A stretch of DNA of 30,055 nucleotides from Erythrobacter sp. (GTDB lineage: Bacteria; Pseudomonadota; Alphaproteobacteria; Sphingomonadales; Sphingomonadaceae): positions 1-30,055 of the forward strand of contig NZOF01000065.1 in the NCBI GenBank assembly GCA_002695185.1, given 5' to 3'. The notes below the pieces were generated by a model. It saw only the letters and a list, made by a program, of their open reading frames with translations, had not been told where the DNA came from and did no database searches. The translations under genes were made by a program, and so were the position numbers. Shown piece after piece: positions 1 to 7,640 of this stretch; the stretch's first letter is position 1, and each line of letters starts with the position of its first letter.

Positions 1-80
1 CGGCTTCGCTCGAACGCAACATTTTTGGTACAATATGCGAGATAAGCGAGCGCCGGCGATGCGCGTTCGTTCATCTGAAC

Positions 81-330
81 GCGGCCGGCTCCTGAACTAT
101 CAGAACCCGGACATCCGGCGCGGGCGATCCTGCCGACAGCTCCAGCAAAATGCCGAAGATTAGCTGGGCGCGAGAGGATTGGTCGTGGAATGATAAGCCG
201 GTCATATCCTTGAGAGGATGGCGGCTGTCGCTCCTGGAGGTTTGAAACAAGGCGTAGCCTGCCCGAACGCGACCAACTCCGAGCAGCCGCTGGAACCGTC
301 TATACCTCCTGCGCGCTTCGATCGCACGAT
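81..330 (-). other. Gene-poor left edge with an unidentified minus-strand open frame
   Basis: This stretch has no gene I can name. On the minus strand one frame stays open from beyond 330 down to a TGA near 84-86. It reads like protein near its end: a basic segment, then a hydrophobic stretch containing LIFGILLELSAG, ending VLIVQEPAAFR. No ATG with a ribosome-binding site lies above it; the only in-frame Met is internal. It may be the 3' end of a broken gene whose 5' part was replaced by the alaE locus, or a chance open frame in GC-rich DNA. I do not recognise the family. The first 80 bases show nothing else. Confidence 0.25.
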
Positions 331-813
331 GTGAAGAGAAAGTCGAAAGGGCAGCACTTGGCGGATAAGCAGTCGATCAGTATCCGTGGATATATTGCAG
401 ATACCCTCGCCTTGCTTTTGTTCTTCACCACCACGGGCATCATAAACGAGCGGTTCATAGCGGGGATGAGCTGGGATCAGGTCCTCCAGGCTCGCCTGAT
501 AGGAGGCGTTCTAATGGTTCCAGTGGGTCGGCCATATGGCGTATGGCGCGATTGGATGATGCGTCATGCCAAAGGAACCCGCTTGTCCCAGCTTTTTTGG
601 GACAGTATCTCGCTGATGAGCTTTCAGGTACCCATCTATGCCGGAATTATCGCATTCAGCGGGGCAAGTGGGATGGGATTGCTGCGTGGTGTGTTGGGCG
701 CAGCAGTGATGATGATCGTGTTAGGACGCCCCTACGGCGCGTTCCTAAACTGGGTAAGGCGGCTCTTCAGCTTGCCGCCGGGGGGAGAAAAGCCAATGTC
801 TCTGAACTCGTAA
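331..813 (+). CDS. alaE: AlaE family L-alanine exporter
   Basis: A 160-residue inner-membrane protein matching AlaE (formerly YgaW), which exports L-alanine using the proton gradient and prevents toxic alanine build-up during peptide uptake. Family signs are the ADTLAL segment near residues 23-28, a first hydrophobic span at about 25-45, the MSWDQVLQARL stretch, a GRPYGVWRDWMMR loop at about 66-78, the SFQVPIYAG span at about 97-105, and a second GRPYGAFLNWVRRLF motif near the C-terminus. Length fits the family (about 150). The start is GTG at 331; no ATG is available upstream and no strong ribosome-binding site is visible, so TTG at 358 is an alternative. It stands alone, tail to tail with the flavoprotein gene ending at 1075. 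The family is clear; substrate in this organism is inferred. Confidence 0.85.
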   Translation: MKRKSKGQHLADKQSISIRGYIADTLALLLFFTTTGIINERFIAGMSWDQVLQARLIGGVLMVPVGRPYGVWRDWMMRHAKGTRLSQLFWDSISLMSFQVPIYAGIIAFSGASGMGLLRGVLGAAVMMIVLGRPYGAFLNWVRRLFSLPPGGEKPMSLNS

Positions 814-1074
814 AGACAGCCTGCACGGGTAGCATCTCTTCAATGCCTAGCCGGAACGGACCCGTAGAGTACCGTTGCAATTACCCTATAGCCAGCTTGG
901 CTCAACCCTATCGCAAGCTCGCAGCGCGCTATGGGCGGGTGCCAACGTGCCGGCCATTTGTAGATAACAACCCCCGTTCAACGATCTGGAATTCGAGAAT
1001 GAATGACATCGCAAAGTCCTGCTGATCGAATCCTCGGCCGCAGAGCATCGACTGTGATATTCGATCCCGCTGCT

Positions 1075-2691
1075 TCACGAGATCGCATTTACATGTGCCC
1101 AGACGTGCGAGATCACCACCGAACCTTCACCCACCGCAGAGGCCACACGCTTGACCGACCCTGAGCGCACGTCGCCGACTGCGAAAATGCCGGCGCACGA
1201 TGTCGCATGCGGCGACGCGGCGCCCGCGTCGGCCCCCGTCAAGACGAAGCCCTTCTCGTCCAGTTGCACCAGATCGGCGAGCCAAGAGGTATTCGGGACC
1301 GCACCAACCATCACGAACATGGCGCAGGTCTCGACGGTCTCCTCGGATCCGTCACGGCCGATCGTCACGGCTTCGAGCCTGTCCTTGCCGTGGATGGCGG
1401 TCACTTGTGCGCCGAAGTCGATCGTGATCGCAGGATCAGCCTCAAGCCGGCTCGAGAGATAGCTCGACATCGAGGCGGCGAGCGAGTTTCCGCGGACCAC
1501 CAATCGAACGCGGGCGGCTGTCCGGCTCAGATACATCGCCGCCTGCCCGGCGGAATTGCCGCCGCCGATGACGATCACTTCCGTTCCGCGGCAGAAGCGG
1601 GCCTCGTTCTCGGTTGCCGCATAGTAGATGCCGGCACCCTCCAATTCGTCGAGCCGGTCGATGGGCATGCGACGATATTGCACGCCGGTCGCGATCACCA
1701 CCGCCTTGGCTCGGACCCTTGTGCCGGTGCTGAAGGTCGCACAGAAGGATCTATCCCCAAGCTGGTCAAGCGCATCGACGCGCAGCGGCATGGCGAAGCG
1801 CGTGCCGAACTTCATCGCCTGTACCTCGCCCCGCCACACGAGGTCCGCGCCCGAGATGCCGGTCGGGAAGCCCATATAGTTTTCGATCCGGCTCGACGTG
1901 CCTGCCTGACCGCCGATGGCGATATCCTCAACGACGAGCGCGCGCAGCCCCTCGGCGCCGGCATAGACGCCGGCAGCAACACCGGCCGGCCCCGCGCCCA
2001 CGATAAGCACGTCGACCATCTCATCGTCGATGAGGTCACGGGCAAGCCCCATCAGCTTTGCAATCTTCTGGGGCGTCGGATCGACGACAACCATATCTGT
2101 GCCGAAGACGACGGTGGGACGGTCCGGGTCCGCCGCGCAGCTCACGGCCACGGCTCTTGCTTTCTCGCTGCCAAGCGGGTGCGACGCACACGGCAGGCGG
2201 TTGCGACCCGCAAATTCGGCGATCCGGCTGATCGTGCGGTCGGCCTCCTCGCCGATCAAGACCAGCGAACTGTTCCCGGTCTCAAGATGCCGGCGATGGC
2301 GCGCGGCAAGAACGGTGATGATGATATCCGACATTTCGGGTACCCGCGCCATCAGCGCCAGCATCTCGGCGCGGGGTACCTCGATCACCCAAGTATCCTG
2401 GGCGGCCCGGAACGCCGTCGACCAGTTGCCACCCGAGAGGAAAGATATCTCGCCCATGAACTGGGTAGGTCCAAGGGTCGAGGGCACGAGGCGTTCGCCC
2501 GTAAAGACGTCCACGACCTCGATCTCGCCCTCAGTCACATAGACGAAACGGTCCGCCGGATCGCCGGGGCGGACGATGATCACACCTGCCGGATATTGCG
2601 CCCGCGACCCGATGTTGCGGATGGCCTCAACATGCGCCTCGGCAAGGGGCACCCGCTGCATTTCAAGAAGGTCGCGGCCGATCGTTTCCAT
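1075..2691 (-). CDS. Cyclic-nucleotide-binding domain fused to thioredoxin-reductase-like flavoprotein
   Basis: A 538-residue cytoplasmic protein of three parts. Residues about 10-130 form a CAP/CNMP-type domain with the phosphate-cassette-like GEISFLSGG. Residues about 140-215 look like a thioredoxin-fold linker without a CxxC. Residues about 225-538 are a thioredoxin-reductase-like FAD/NAD(P) oxidoreductase: VLIVGAGPAG for FAD, GGQAGTSSRIENYMGFP, VIVIGGGNSAG for the second nucleotide, and GIFAVGDVR near the end. The redox CxxC that precedes the NADPH site in true thioredoxin reductases is absent; the place reads ATENEARFC. It therefore probably does not reduce thioredoxin in the usual way. 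This three-part family is known but poorly characterised. ATG at 2691 has a GGAGA ribosome-binding site. It sits alone, downstream of a GST remnant. Confidence 0.85.
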   Translation of the reverse strand: METIGRDLLEMQRVPLAEAHVEAIRNIGSRAQYPAGVIIVRPGDPADRFVYVTEGEIEVVDVFTGERLVPSTLGPTQFMGEISFLSGGNWSTAFRAAQDTWVIEVPRAEMLALMARVPEMSDIIITVLAARHRRHLETGNSSLVLIGEEADRTISRIAEFAGRNRLPCASHPLGSEKARAVAVSCAADPDRPTVVFGTDMVVVDPTPQKIAKLMGLARDLIDDEMVDVLIVGAGPAGVAAGVYAGAEGLRALVVEDIAIGGQAGTSSRIENYMGFPTGISGADLVWRGEVQAMKFGTRFAMPLRVDALDQLGDRSFCATFSTGTRVRAKAVVIATGVQYRRMPIDRLDELEGAGIYYAATENEARFCRGTEVIVIGGGNSAGQAAMYLSRTAARVRLVVRGNSLAASMSSYLSSRLEADPAITIDFGAQVTAIHGKDRLEAVTIGRDGSEETVETCAMFVMVGAVPNTSWLADLVQLDEKGFVLTGADAGAASPHATSCAGIFAVGDVRSGSVKRVASAVGEGSVVISHVWAHVNAIS

Positions 2692-2915
2692 TATAGTCTC
2701 CAGGGGCAGCTCGGCGATTCTCGACGCGAAGCATCGCGCCGCAGTCGATTAGTTGTCGAACGCTTCACTAAGCGGGGTTCCGGCTTTGGTCATTATCGTG
2801 GGTGATCCCTTCAGGATACGCTGGATCGGACATCTGGTCGCGATGCCGAGGAGGCGTACGTTGCTCCTTACTTAAGCATGGTCCCACGAACGATGACGGT
2901 CTTGTCGAAGCCGAC

Positions 2916-3050
2916 TCAATGGGCTTCATAGGGTAGCCCGATCTCCTCCAACATGATCGATACTTCAATCCCGTCGGGCGTTTTGACCGAACAGAGCTGG
3001 AGTCGCCCGGGCTGCCCTGCCGGCCAACGATCAAGGATGGGAAAGGCTGA
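2916..3050 (-). pseudogene. Glutathione S-transferase remnant (N-terminal end only)
   Basis: In the minus-strand frame ending at the TGA at 2916-2918, the last 40 or so codons read FPILDRWPAGQPGRLQL, then TPDGIEVSIMLEEIGLPYEAH. This is the start of a YghU/YfcG-like glutathione S-transferase: strand one followed by the TPNG-x-KVSIMLEE helix of the thioredoxin-fold domain. The frame stops directly after the helix and the helical C-terminal domain is missing. The following bases, to about 2790, contain no convincing GST continuation, though a short DQMS match in another frame suggests frameshifting plus deletion. No in-frame ATG precedes it; a TCA codon stands where a start might have been. It lies between the small GNAT gene and the flavoprotein on the same strand and was probably once part of that run. 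Confidence 0.6.
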
Positions 3051-3087
3051 CGAGTTCGCCGCGCGTGGCCTCCCGCTATCCGCGCCG

Positions 3088-3369
3088 CTAGCCAACGACG
3101 ATGTCCGAATATTCGGGGTGACGGGCATAAAAGCCGCCCATGAAGCTGCAGCGAAGAATGGCCTTGCGACCGCTTGCGCGAATTACATCGAAAACCCCTC
3201 GCGCCAGCTCAGACCCGATACCGAGCCCAGAGAAGGGCTGCGGTACCTCGGTATGGGTCAATGTGAGGCGGTCGCCTTCGATCTGGTAATAAGCGGCAGC
3301 CGGCTCCTCTGAGCCCTCGATCGCGAGCTCAAAACGATGCTTGGCCGGATTGTTCCTGATTGCGCTCAT
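3088..3369 (-). CDS. Small GNAT-family N-acetyltransferase (YjdJ/COG2388 type)
   Basis: A 93-residue single-domain acetyltransferase of the short GNAT subfamily. Residues 12-25 give the strand FELAIEG, residues 35-47 the RLTLTHTEVP strand, and residues about 47-60 hold the acetyl-CoA loop, GLGIGSELARGVF. The C-terminal part is FYARHPEY, the signature of this subfamily. Its ATG (3367-3369) overlaps the stop of the alpha/beta hydrolase gene (TGA 3366-3368) in an ATGA junction, so translation is probably coupled. A paralogue lies at 20583-20873 with roughly two-thirds identical residues by eye, also in a pirin/isochorismatase neighbourhood. Substrate is unknown. Confidence 0.85.
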   Translation of the reverse strand: MSAIRNNPAKHRFELAIEGSEEPAAAYYQIEGDRLTLTHTEVPQPFSGLGIGSELARGVFDVIRASGRKAILRCSFMGGFYARHPEYSDIVVG

Positions 3370-4208
3370 GCGTGGTCTCGTTGTTCGATGAAGGCCAACA
3401 AGTCAGCGTTGATGATGTCGGGATGGGTCGCGAACAGCCCGTGTGACAGGCCAGGATAGGTCTTGAGAGTGCCGTTCGAGAGCAGCTTGATCGCTTCGCG
3501 AGCCGATGCGTCGACCGGCACAACCTGATCGTCCTCGCCATGCAGGACCAGGACGGGCACAGAAACGGCCTTGAGGTCGTCGGTGAAGTCGGTTTCCGAA
3601 AACGCGGCCACGCAATCATAATGCGCCTTGGCGCCGCCGCTCATGCCTTGGCGCCACCAGTTGCGGATCAGCCCCTCGCTGATTTCGGCACCATCGCGAT
3701 TGAAGCCGTAAAATGGGCCGCTCGGCACGTCGAGGAAGAATTGCGCGCGATTGCGGCTGAGCGCGTCGCGAAAGCCATCGAACACGGACATTGGCAGGCC
3801 GCCGGGATAGCGGTCGGTCGCCAGCATGATGGGGGTGACCGCACCGATCAGCACCGCCTTAGCGACCCGGCCGGGCTCGCTGCGCGCCACATATCGGATG
3901 ACCTCGCCGCCGCCCGTGGAATGGCCGACATGCACGACATTCCTAAGATCGAGCTCACGCACCAACGCCGCGACGTCGGCTGCGTAGGTGTCCATGTCGT
4001 TTCCGGTATCGGTCTGATCGGAGCGACCATGGCCGCGCCGATCGTGCGCGATCACCCGAAATCCCTTGCCGAGGTAGAACAGCATCTGGTTGTCCCAGTC
4101 GTCTGCGCTGAGCGGCCATCCATGGTGAAACATGATCGGCTGGCCGTCCTTCGGGCCCCAATCCTTGTAGAAGATGCTGACGCCATCGCTCGTGATTATC
4201 GTGGACAT
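3366..4208 (-). CDS. Alpha/beta hydrolase, non-heme chloroperoxidase/arylesterase type
   Basis: A 280-residue cytoplasmic serine hydrolase. The oxyanion-loop motif HHGWPLSADDW (about 28-38), the nucleophile elbow GHSTGGG with Ser97, the acid region HGEDDQ with Asp226 or Asp227, and His256 in GLSHG form a complete catalytic set. HGWPLSADDWD is characteristic of the cofactor-free haloperoxidase and aryl esterase group; many members act as esterases or perhydrolases, so the physiological reaction is uncertain. Full length for the family. ATG at 4208 follows GGGAG. The gene overlaps the GNAT gene by four bases, and the monooxygenase gene lies about 150 bases upstream on the same strand. Confidence 0.9.
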   Translation of the reverse strand: MSTIITSDGVSIFYKDWGPKDGQPIMFHHGWPLSADDWDNQMLFYLGKGFRVIAHDRRGHGRSDQTDTGNDMDTYAADVAALVRELDLRNVVHVGHSTGGGEVIRYVARSEPGRVAKAVLIGAVTPIMLATDRYPGGLPMSVFDGFRDALSRNRAQFFLDVPSGPFYGFNRDGAEISEGLIRNWWRQGMSGGAKAHYDCVAAFSETDFTDDLKAVSVPVLVLHGEDDQVVPVDASAREAIKLLSNGTLKTYPGLSHGLFATHPDIINADLLAFIEQRDHA

Positions 4209-4357
4209 AGAAGTAGCTCCCTGATGTTGATTGCGTCGCAGGCGGAAGGTCGCGCTGGCCTGCAGGCCAGGTTAGAAGCTGCTGGTGCGAAAAACGGCAG
4301 CGGCGACCCTTCGGGAGGCGTAACCGGCTGACGTTGGTGCCCCGCCGCGGGACGGTG

Positions 4358-4654
4358 TCAGACAACGCGCTTGAGGATATGCGCGAACTCGCGCTTCTCG
4401 ACGTTATGAAGGCCGTTCGCGTGGAAATTCTGGATATGGGGCCCGTGCTCGTGGTGCCTATTCCGAGCCTCGACCGAAGCCCATTCCTCGATGAACACGA
4501 AGAGCCCCGGCTGATCCTGATCCTCGAACAGATCGTACCGGACGTTGCCGTCTTCTGACCGGGACGGCTCGACGAGCGCCAAAAGGTCACGGCGCAGTTC
4601 ATCTTCCTTGCTGGCAACGGCCTTCAGTCCGACGACGATGTGCATCTCGCTCAT
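4358..4654 (-). CDS. Antibiotic-biosynthesis-monooxygenase (ABM) domain protein, YgiN-like
   Basis: A 98-residue dimeric alpha/beta-barrel protein of the ABM superfamily. Residues 4-11 form the first strand (MHIVVGLK), followed by a helix (SKEDELRRDLLAL) and the family segments NVRYDLFEDQDQPGLFVFIEEW and AHILK. YgiN, the best studied relative, oxidises menadiol-type quinols; others act on polyketides or have unknown substrates. Here a role in quinone or aromatic turnover is inferred from the neighbouring pirin, isochorismatase and hydrolase. ATG at 4654 has a strong AAGGAG site. A 12-bp stem hairpin lies just upstream, between this gene and the isochorismatase gene. Confidence 0.85.
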   Translation of the reverse strand: MSEMHIVVGLKAVASKEDELRRDLLALVEPSRSEDGNVRYDLFEDQDQPGLFVFIEEWASVEARNRHHEHGPHIQNFHANGLHNVEKREFAHILKRVV

Positions 4655-4670
4655 GCGATATCTCCTTCGA

Positions 4671-4704
4671 GCAAGTGGCGGCGACGGAAGCCGCCGCCAC
4701 TTGC
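4671..4704 (-). other. Intercistronic hairpin between the isochorismatase and ABM genes
   Basis: A perfect 12-bp inverted repeat (4671-4682 and 4693-4704, GCAAGTGGCGGC and its complement) with a 10-base loop. It starts ten bases after the isochorismatase stop codon and ends just before the ABM ribosome-binding site. No run of T follows on the minus strand, so it is more likely an mRNA-stabilising or processing element, or a partial attenuator, than a strong terminator. Confidence 0.55.
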
Positions 4705-4714
4705 GCGCTTGACG

Positions 4715-5350
4715 TCAGGCGGCGTTCGCCGCCTTTTCAGGGTTGAAGCCGTCGAAGCTCTCGAACACGTCCATGAAGCCCGGGACGGTGGCTTCGCGCG
4801 CCCAGTCACGCTGAAGCTCGCAATACATCTGCACGCGGCTGATCAGCTTGGCGCCCGCCTGCTCTACCCGACGCAGCGCAGCCTCGTGCGCGGCGACAGA
4901 CGTGCCGCCGACGGCATCGACGGGCACGTAGACTTCATATCCCTCCTGGATCGCATCGAGGGCGGGGAAGGTGAGGCAGGCCTCGGTCCAGAGCGCGGTC
5001 ATGATGAGCTTGCGGCGACCGAGCGCCTTGACGGCATCCTTGAAGCCGGTGTCCTCCCAGCTGTTGATCGAGGTGCGATCATAGGTCGGCAGATGACCGA
5101 GAACGGCTTGCAGCTCCTGGATCGGCGGCTTGTTACGGCCGGTCGCGACGTTGACCGTCGAATGGACGATCGGGAGATCGTAGTTCACCGCGCACTTGGC
5201 AGTGCTCACGATATTGAACACCAGCTCGTCGCGCGGCATCGAGCGGATAGAGGAAACCTGTACCGGCTGGTAATCGATGATGATGAAGGCTGCATTGTCA
5301 GGGGTAAGAAGGTGATCGGTCTGCGGATTGCGGATGGTCTCACTGGCCAT
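4715..5350 (-). CDS. Isochorismatase-family cysteine hydrolase (YcaC-like)
   Basis: A 211-residue cytoplasmic hydrolase. The catalytic Asp26 lies in FIIIDYQP and the nucleophile Cys125 in ALWTEACLTF; the substrate-loop segment TSINSWED and the GGTS segment at about 168-171 are typical of YcaC and its relatives. YcaC-type proteins are octameric and their substrate is unknown despite the name. ATG at 5350 follows AGGAAAGGGA. The pirin gene upstream has its own terminator at 5436-5474, so this gene probably begins a separate transcript that continues into the ABM, alpha/beta hydrolase and GNAT genes. A second, clearly homologous protein is encoded at 22985-23635. Confidence 0.9.
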   Translation of the reverse strand: MASETIRNPQTDHLLTPDNAAFIIIDYQPVQVSSIRSMPRDELVFNIVSTAKCAVNYDLPIVHSTVNVATGRNKPPIQELQAVLGHLPTYDRTSINSWEDTGFKDAVKALGRRKLIMTALWTEACLTFPALDAIQEGYEVYVPVDAVGGTSVAAHEAALRRVEQAGAKLISRVQMYCELQRDWAREATVPGFMDVFESFDGFNPEKAANAA

Positions 5351-5435
5351 GATTGGTCCCTTTCCTGTTCAACTCGCGCGTCGGGGCGGGCTTGCGCCCT
5401 TGTTCAAGCGGAGGGCCGAACGCCTACCTATCCGC

Positions 5436-5474
5436 AGGAAAAAGGGGCCGGATGCGCTGTGCACCCGGCCCCTT
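5436..5474 (-). terminator. Rho-independent terminator after the pirin gene
   Basis: On the minus strand, AAGGGGCCGG pairs perfectly with CCGGCCCCTT (5465-5474 and 5442-5451) around a 13-base loop, followed by a run of five T. It starts three bases below the pirin stop codon. It separates the pirin transcript from the isochorismatase gene. Confidence 0.85.
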
Positions 5475-5476
5475 GA

Positions 5477-6343
5477 TCATCTTGCAGCGGTGACGAAGCG
5501 CCCGCTGTTGAAGTCTTCGGCGGCCTGCCGGATTTCCGCTTCGCTGTTCATCACGAAGGGACCGTAGCCCACGATCGGCTCGTCGATGGGTTCACCCGTC
5601 AACACCAGCAGCTTGGCGTCGCCATCGGCGTGTATCCCAATGCCGCCACCTTCACGATCGAGCAGCACCATTTCGGCCTCGCCCGCCTCCTGCCTTCCTC
5701 CGACTGTGACGTGGCCCGTAAGCACGATGATCATCGCGGTGTGGCCGGCAGGCAGATCAAGGGTCGCGTCTGCCCCGGCGTTCACGCTAAGGTCCCAGAC
5801 GTTGACCGGTGTGAAGGTGCGCGCGGCGCCCTTCGTCCCCCGGTAGTTGCCGGCGATGACCCGGACGGCGCCGGCACGATTGGGAAGCTTCACGACCGGG
5901 ATGTCGACATTCAGAATGCCCTGGTATCCAGCCGGTGCCATTTTGTCCTTTGCAGGCAGGTTTACCCACAGCTGCACCATGCGGAACGGCCCACCGGATC
6001 GGGCGAATCCCGGCGAGTGATACTCCTCATGGATAATGCCGCCTGCGGCCGTCATCCACTGGACGTCGCCCGGTCCGATCACGCCGCCATTGCCGGCAGA
6101 ATCGCGGTGCTCGACCTCTCCTTCGTAAACGATCGTGACCGTCTCAAAGCCTCTGTGGGGGTGCTTGCCGACTCCGCGGCGCTGACTTGTCGGCTCGAAC
6201 AGATGCGGCCCCGCATAGTCGAGCAGCAGGAACGGGCTGACGTGAGCGCCCAGGTCGTTGTACGAAAACAGCGAGCGAACGGGAAAGCCGTCGCCCACCC
6301 AATGTTGCCGGTCGTTACCGTACCGGCCGATTACCTCTGCCAT
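5477..6343 (-). CDS. Pirin family protein
   Basis: A 288-residue bicupin. The metal site of the N-terminal cupin is complete: His61 and His63 in KHPHRGFET, and His105 and Glu107 in GGIIHEEYHS. The C-terminal cupin contains LDLPAGHTAMIIVLTGHVTV. Bacterial pirins include quercetin dioxygenases (YhhW) and redox-sensing regulators; metal and substrate cannot be read here. I chose ATG at 6343, with GGAGA upstream, over a longer frame to 6439, because the family starts there and the extra segment would run through the divergent promoter. Transcribed away from LysR-0 (6460). A 50-bp piece of this gene is repeated at 28189-28238. Confidence 0.92.
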   Translation of the reverse strand: MAEVIGRYGNDRQHWVGDGFPVRSLFSYNDLGAHVSPFLLLDYAGPHLFEPTSQRRGVGKHPHRGFETVTIVYEGEVEHRDSAGNGGVIGPGDVQWMTAAGGIIHEEYHSPGFARSGGPFRMVQLWVNLPAKDKMAPAGYQGILNVDIPVVKLPNRAGAVRVIAGNYRGTKGAARTFTPVNVWDLSVNAGADATLDLPAGHTAMIIVLTGHVTVGGRQEAGEAEMVLLDREGGGIGIHADGDAKLLVLTGEPIDEPIVGYGPFVMNSEAEIRQAAEDFNSGRFVTAAR

Positions 6344-6402
6344 GTGCGTTCTCCGATTCCGAAACGCCGCCATGCGGCTGCGTGTTGGATCGTAGATTAC
6401 TT

Positions 6403-6448
6403 TAGGACGCTGAAATGAAAAGATTGCTATAAAAGACACAGCGTCCTA
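6403..6448. promoter_or_regulatory. Divergent pirin/LysR-0 control region with perfect inverted repeat
   Basis: TAGGACGCTG at 6403-6412 and its exact complement CAGCGTCCTA at 6439-6448 enclose 26 AT-rich bases that include TATAAA at about 6429-6434. The repeat lies 12 bases before the LysR-0 start and 59 before the pirin start. This is a good candidate operator for LysR-0, controlling the pirin gene and itself. It does not resemble the 41-bp element found elsewhere in the window. Confidence 0.7.
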
Positions 6449-6459
6449 CAGGGAGGACG

Positions 6460-7488
6460 ATGAAGGATTTGAACGACCTCCATTATTTCGCCGCGGTCGT
6501 TGATCATGGGGGTTTTTCTGCGGCGGGGCGCGCGCTTGGCGTTCAGAAATCGCTGCTCAGCCGCCGTGTCCTCGCGCTTGAGGAGCGTTTGGGCGTGAGG
6601 CTTCTCAACCGTTCCTCCCGACGGTTCTCGGTTACGGAGGTCGGCCGAGAATTCTACGATCGGTGTGTTGCGATGCTGGTGGAGGCGGAAGCGGCCGAAC
6701 AAGTGGCAGCGCAGGTCCAGGGCGAACCACGCGGCATGGTGCGGATGAGCTGCCCCACCGGGCTGCTGTCGTTTCAGTTCGGCGAGCTGATCGCGCGTTT
6801 CATGATGATCAATCCGCAAGTCCAGATTTCCCTGGAGAGCACCAATCGCCGCGTGGACGTGATCTCCGAAGGGCTTGACCTGGCAGTACGGGTGCGCTTT
6901 CCCCCGCTGGATTCGACCGGTCTGGTGATGCGTCGTCTTGATGAAAGCGTCCAATGTCTGGTTGCTGCGCCAGAGCTGGTCCGTGGCTATCTCCAATCAC
7001 CGGTGGACCTGCATGGTCTCCCAAGTCTTGACCAGGTTCGTCCGGCTCGGGAGCATAGCTGGAGGCTCGGTCATGCCGACGGCAAGGTGGCGACGGTTCC
7101 TCATACGCCGCGCCTTGTGACGGACGATATGTCGGTGCTCCGGGATGCCGCGATTGCCGGCGCTGGAGTCGTCCAGTTGCCGGCGATCTTTGTATCCGAT
7201 GATGTGAAGAAAGGGCGACTTGTCGATGTTCTTCCTGGTTGGCGGCCGGAATCGGGGATCGTTCATGCCGTCTTCCCATCGCGCCGCGGGCTGCTTCCGT
7301 CCGTGCGCGCGCTGTTAGACTTTCTAGCGCGCGAGTGCGCCATACAGCGCGCGCGGTCGGAAAAGATCGTGCCGCCCGGCCTGCATCAGCGCGGCTGGAA
7401 CGACGAGTCGATGATTAGCGAAGGGGGCATTTCGAAAAAGAAGTGGCCGTATGACCAGCTCCCTCAATGGCTGAGCCAGGTCAGATGA
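6460..7488 (+). CDS. LysR-family transcriptional regulator (LysR-0), divergent from pirin
   Basis: A 342-residue regulator. Residues 1-60 form the winged helix-turn-helix (FSAAGRALGVQKSLLSRRVLALEERLG); the effector-binding domain follows from about 90, with the usual LDLAVRVRF segment. LysR proteins of this subgroup often respond to aromatic or electrophilic compounds and control an adjacent divergent gene, here the pirin. The protein carries about 40 extra residues at the C-terminus, rich in charged and aromatic residues, beyond the usual end near residue 300. ATG at 6460 has GGGAGGA upstream. It is clearly different in sequence from the paralogous pair LysR-1 and LysR-2. Confidence 0.92.
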   Translation: MKDLNDLHYFAAVVDHGGFSAAGRALGVQKSLLSRRVLALEERLGVRLLNRSSRRFSVTEVGREFYDRCVAMLVEAEAAEQVAAQVQGEPRGMVRMSCPTGLLSFQFGELIARFMMINPQVQISLESTNRRVDVISEGLDLAVRVRFPPLDSTGLVMRRLDESVQCLVAAPELVRGYLQSPVDLHGLPSLDQVRPAREHSWRLGHADGKVATVPHTPRLVTDDMSVLRDAAIAGAGVVQLPAIFVSDDVKKGRLVDVLPGWRPESGIVHAVFPSRRGLLPSVRALLDFLARECAIQRARSEKIVPPGLHQRGWNDESMISEGGISKKKWPYDQLPQWLSQVR

Positions 7489-7594
7489 GGCCTGCATCGC
7501 GCACGATGCCCACTGGCGTTGGCTCGAATTACCGCAGGCGCTGCCATGGCGGGAACACACCGGGTGGGATTAAAAATTTGCATAAATGGTTACA

Positions 7595-7635
7595 GGATTT
7601 TCCATGTACGGGCAGTCTGTTGCGGCGCGGGGAAC
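7595..7635 (-). promoter_or_regulatory. Half-conserved copy of the 41-bp element, before LysR-1
   Basis: Read on the minus strand, this stretch begins GTTCC, five variable bases, then a core containing CGCAACA, as in the six better copies. The distal CTA block is not conserved. Its GTTCC end lies five bases before the LysR-1 start codon, exactly the spacing seen before LysR-2. It may be a decayed or autoregulatory version of the element, or simply shared 5' sequence of the two paralogues. Confidence 0.45.
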
Positions 7636-7640
7636 GCTAA

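Noticed and set aside
1207..2805. A 532-codon plus-strand frame opposite the flavoprotein
   Set aside because: It lies entirely antisense to a protein with clear FAD and nucleotide motifs, has no ribosome-binding site, and its residues (His, Arg, Asp-rich) are those of an antisense shadow in GC-rich DNA.
5442..5474. The hairpin at the pirin end as part of an invertible element or IS end
   Set aside because: It has a T run on the minus strand directly after the stem and sits at the stop codon, which fits a terminator.
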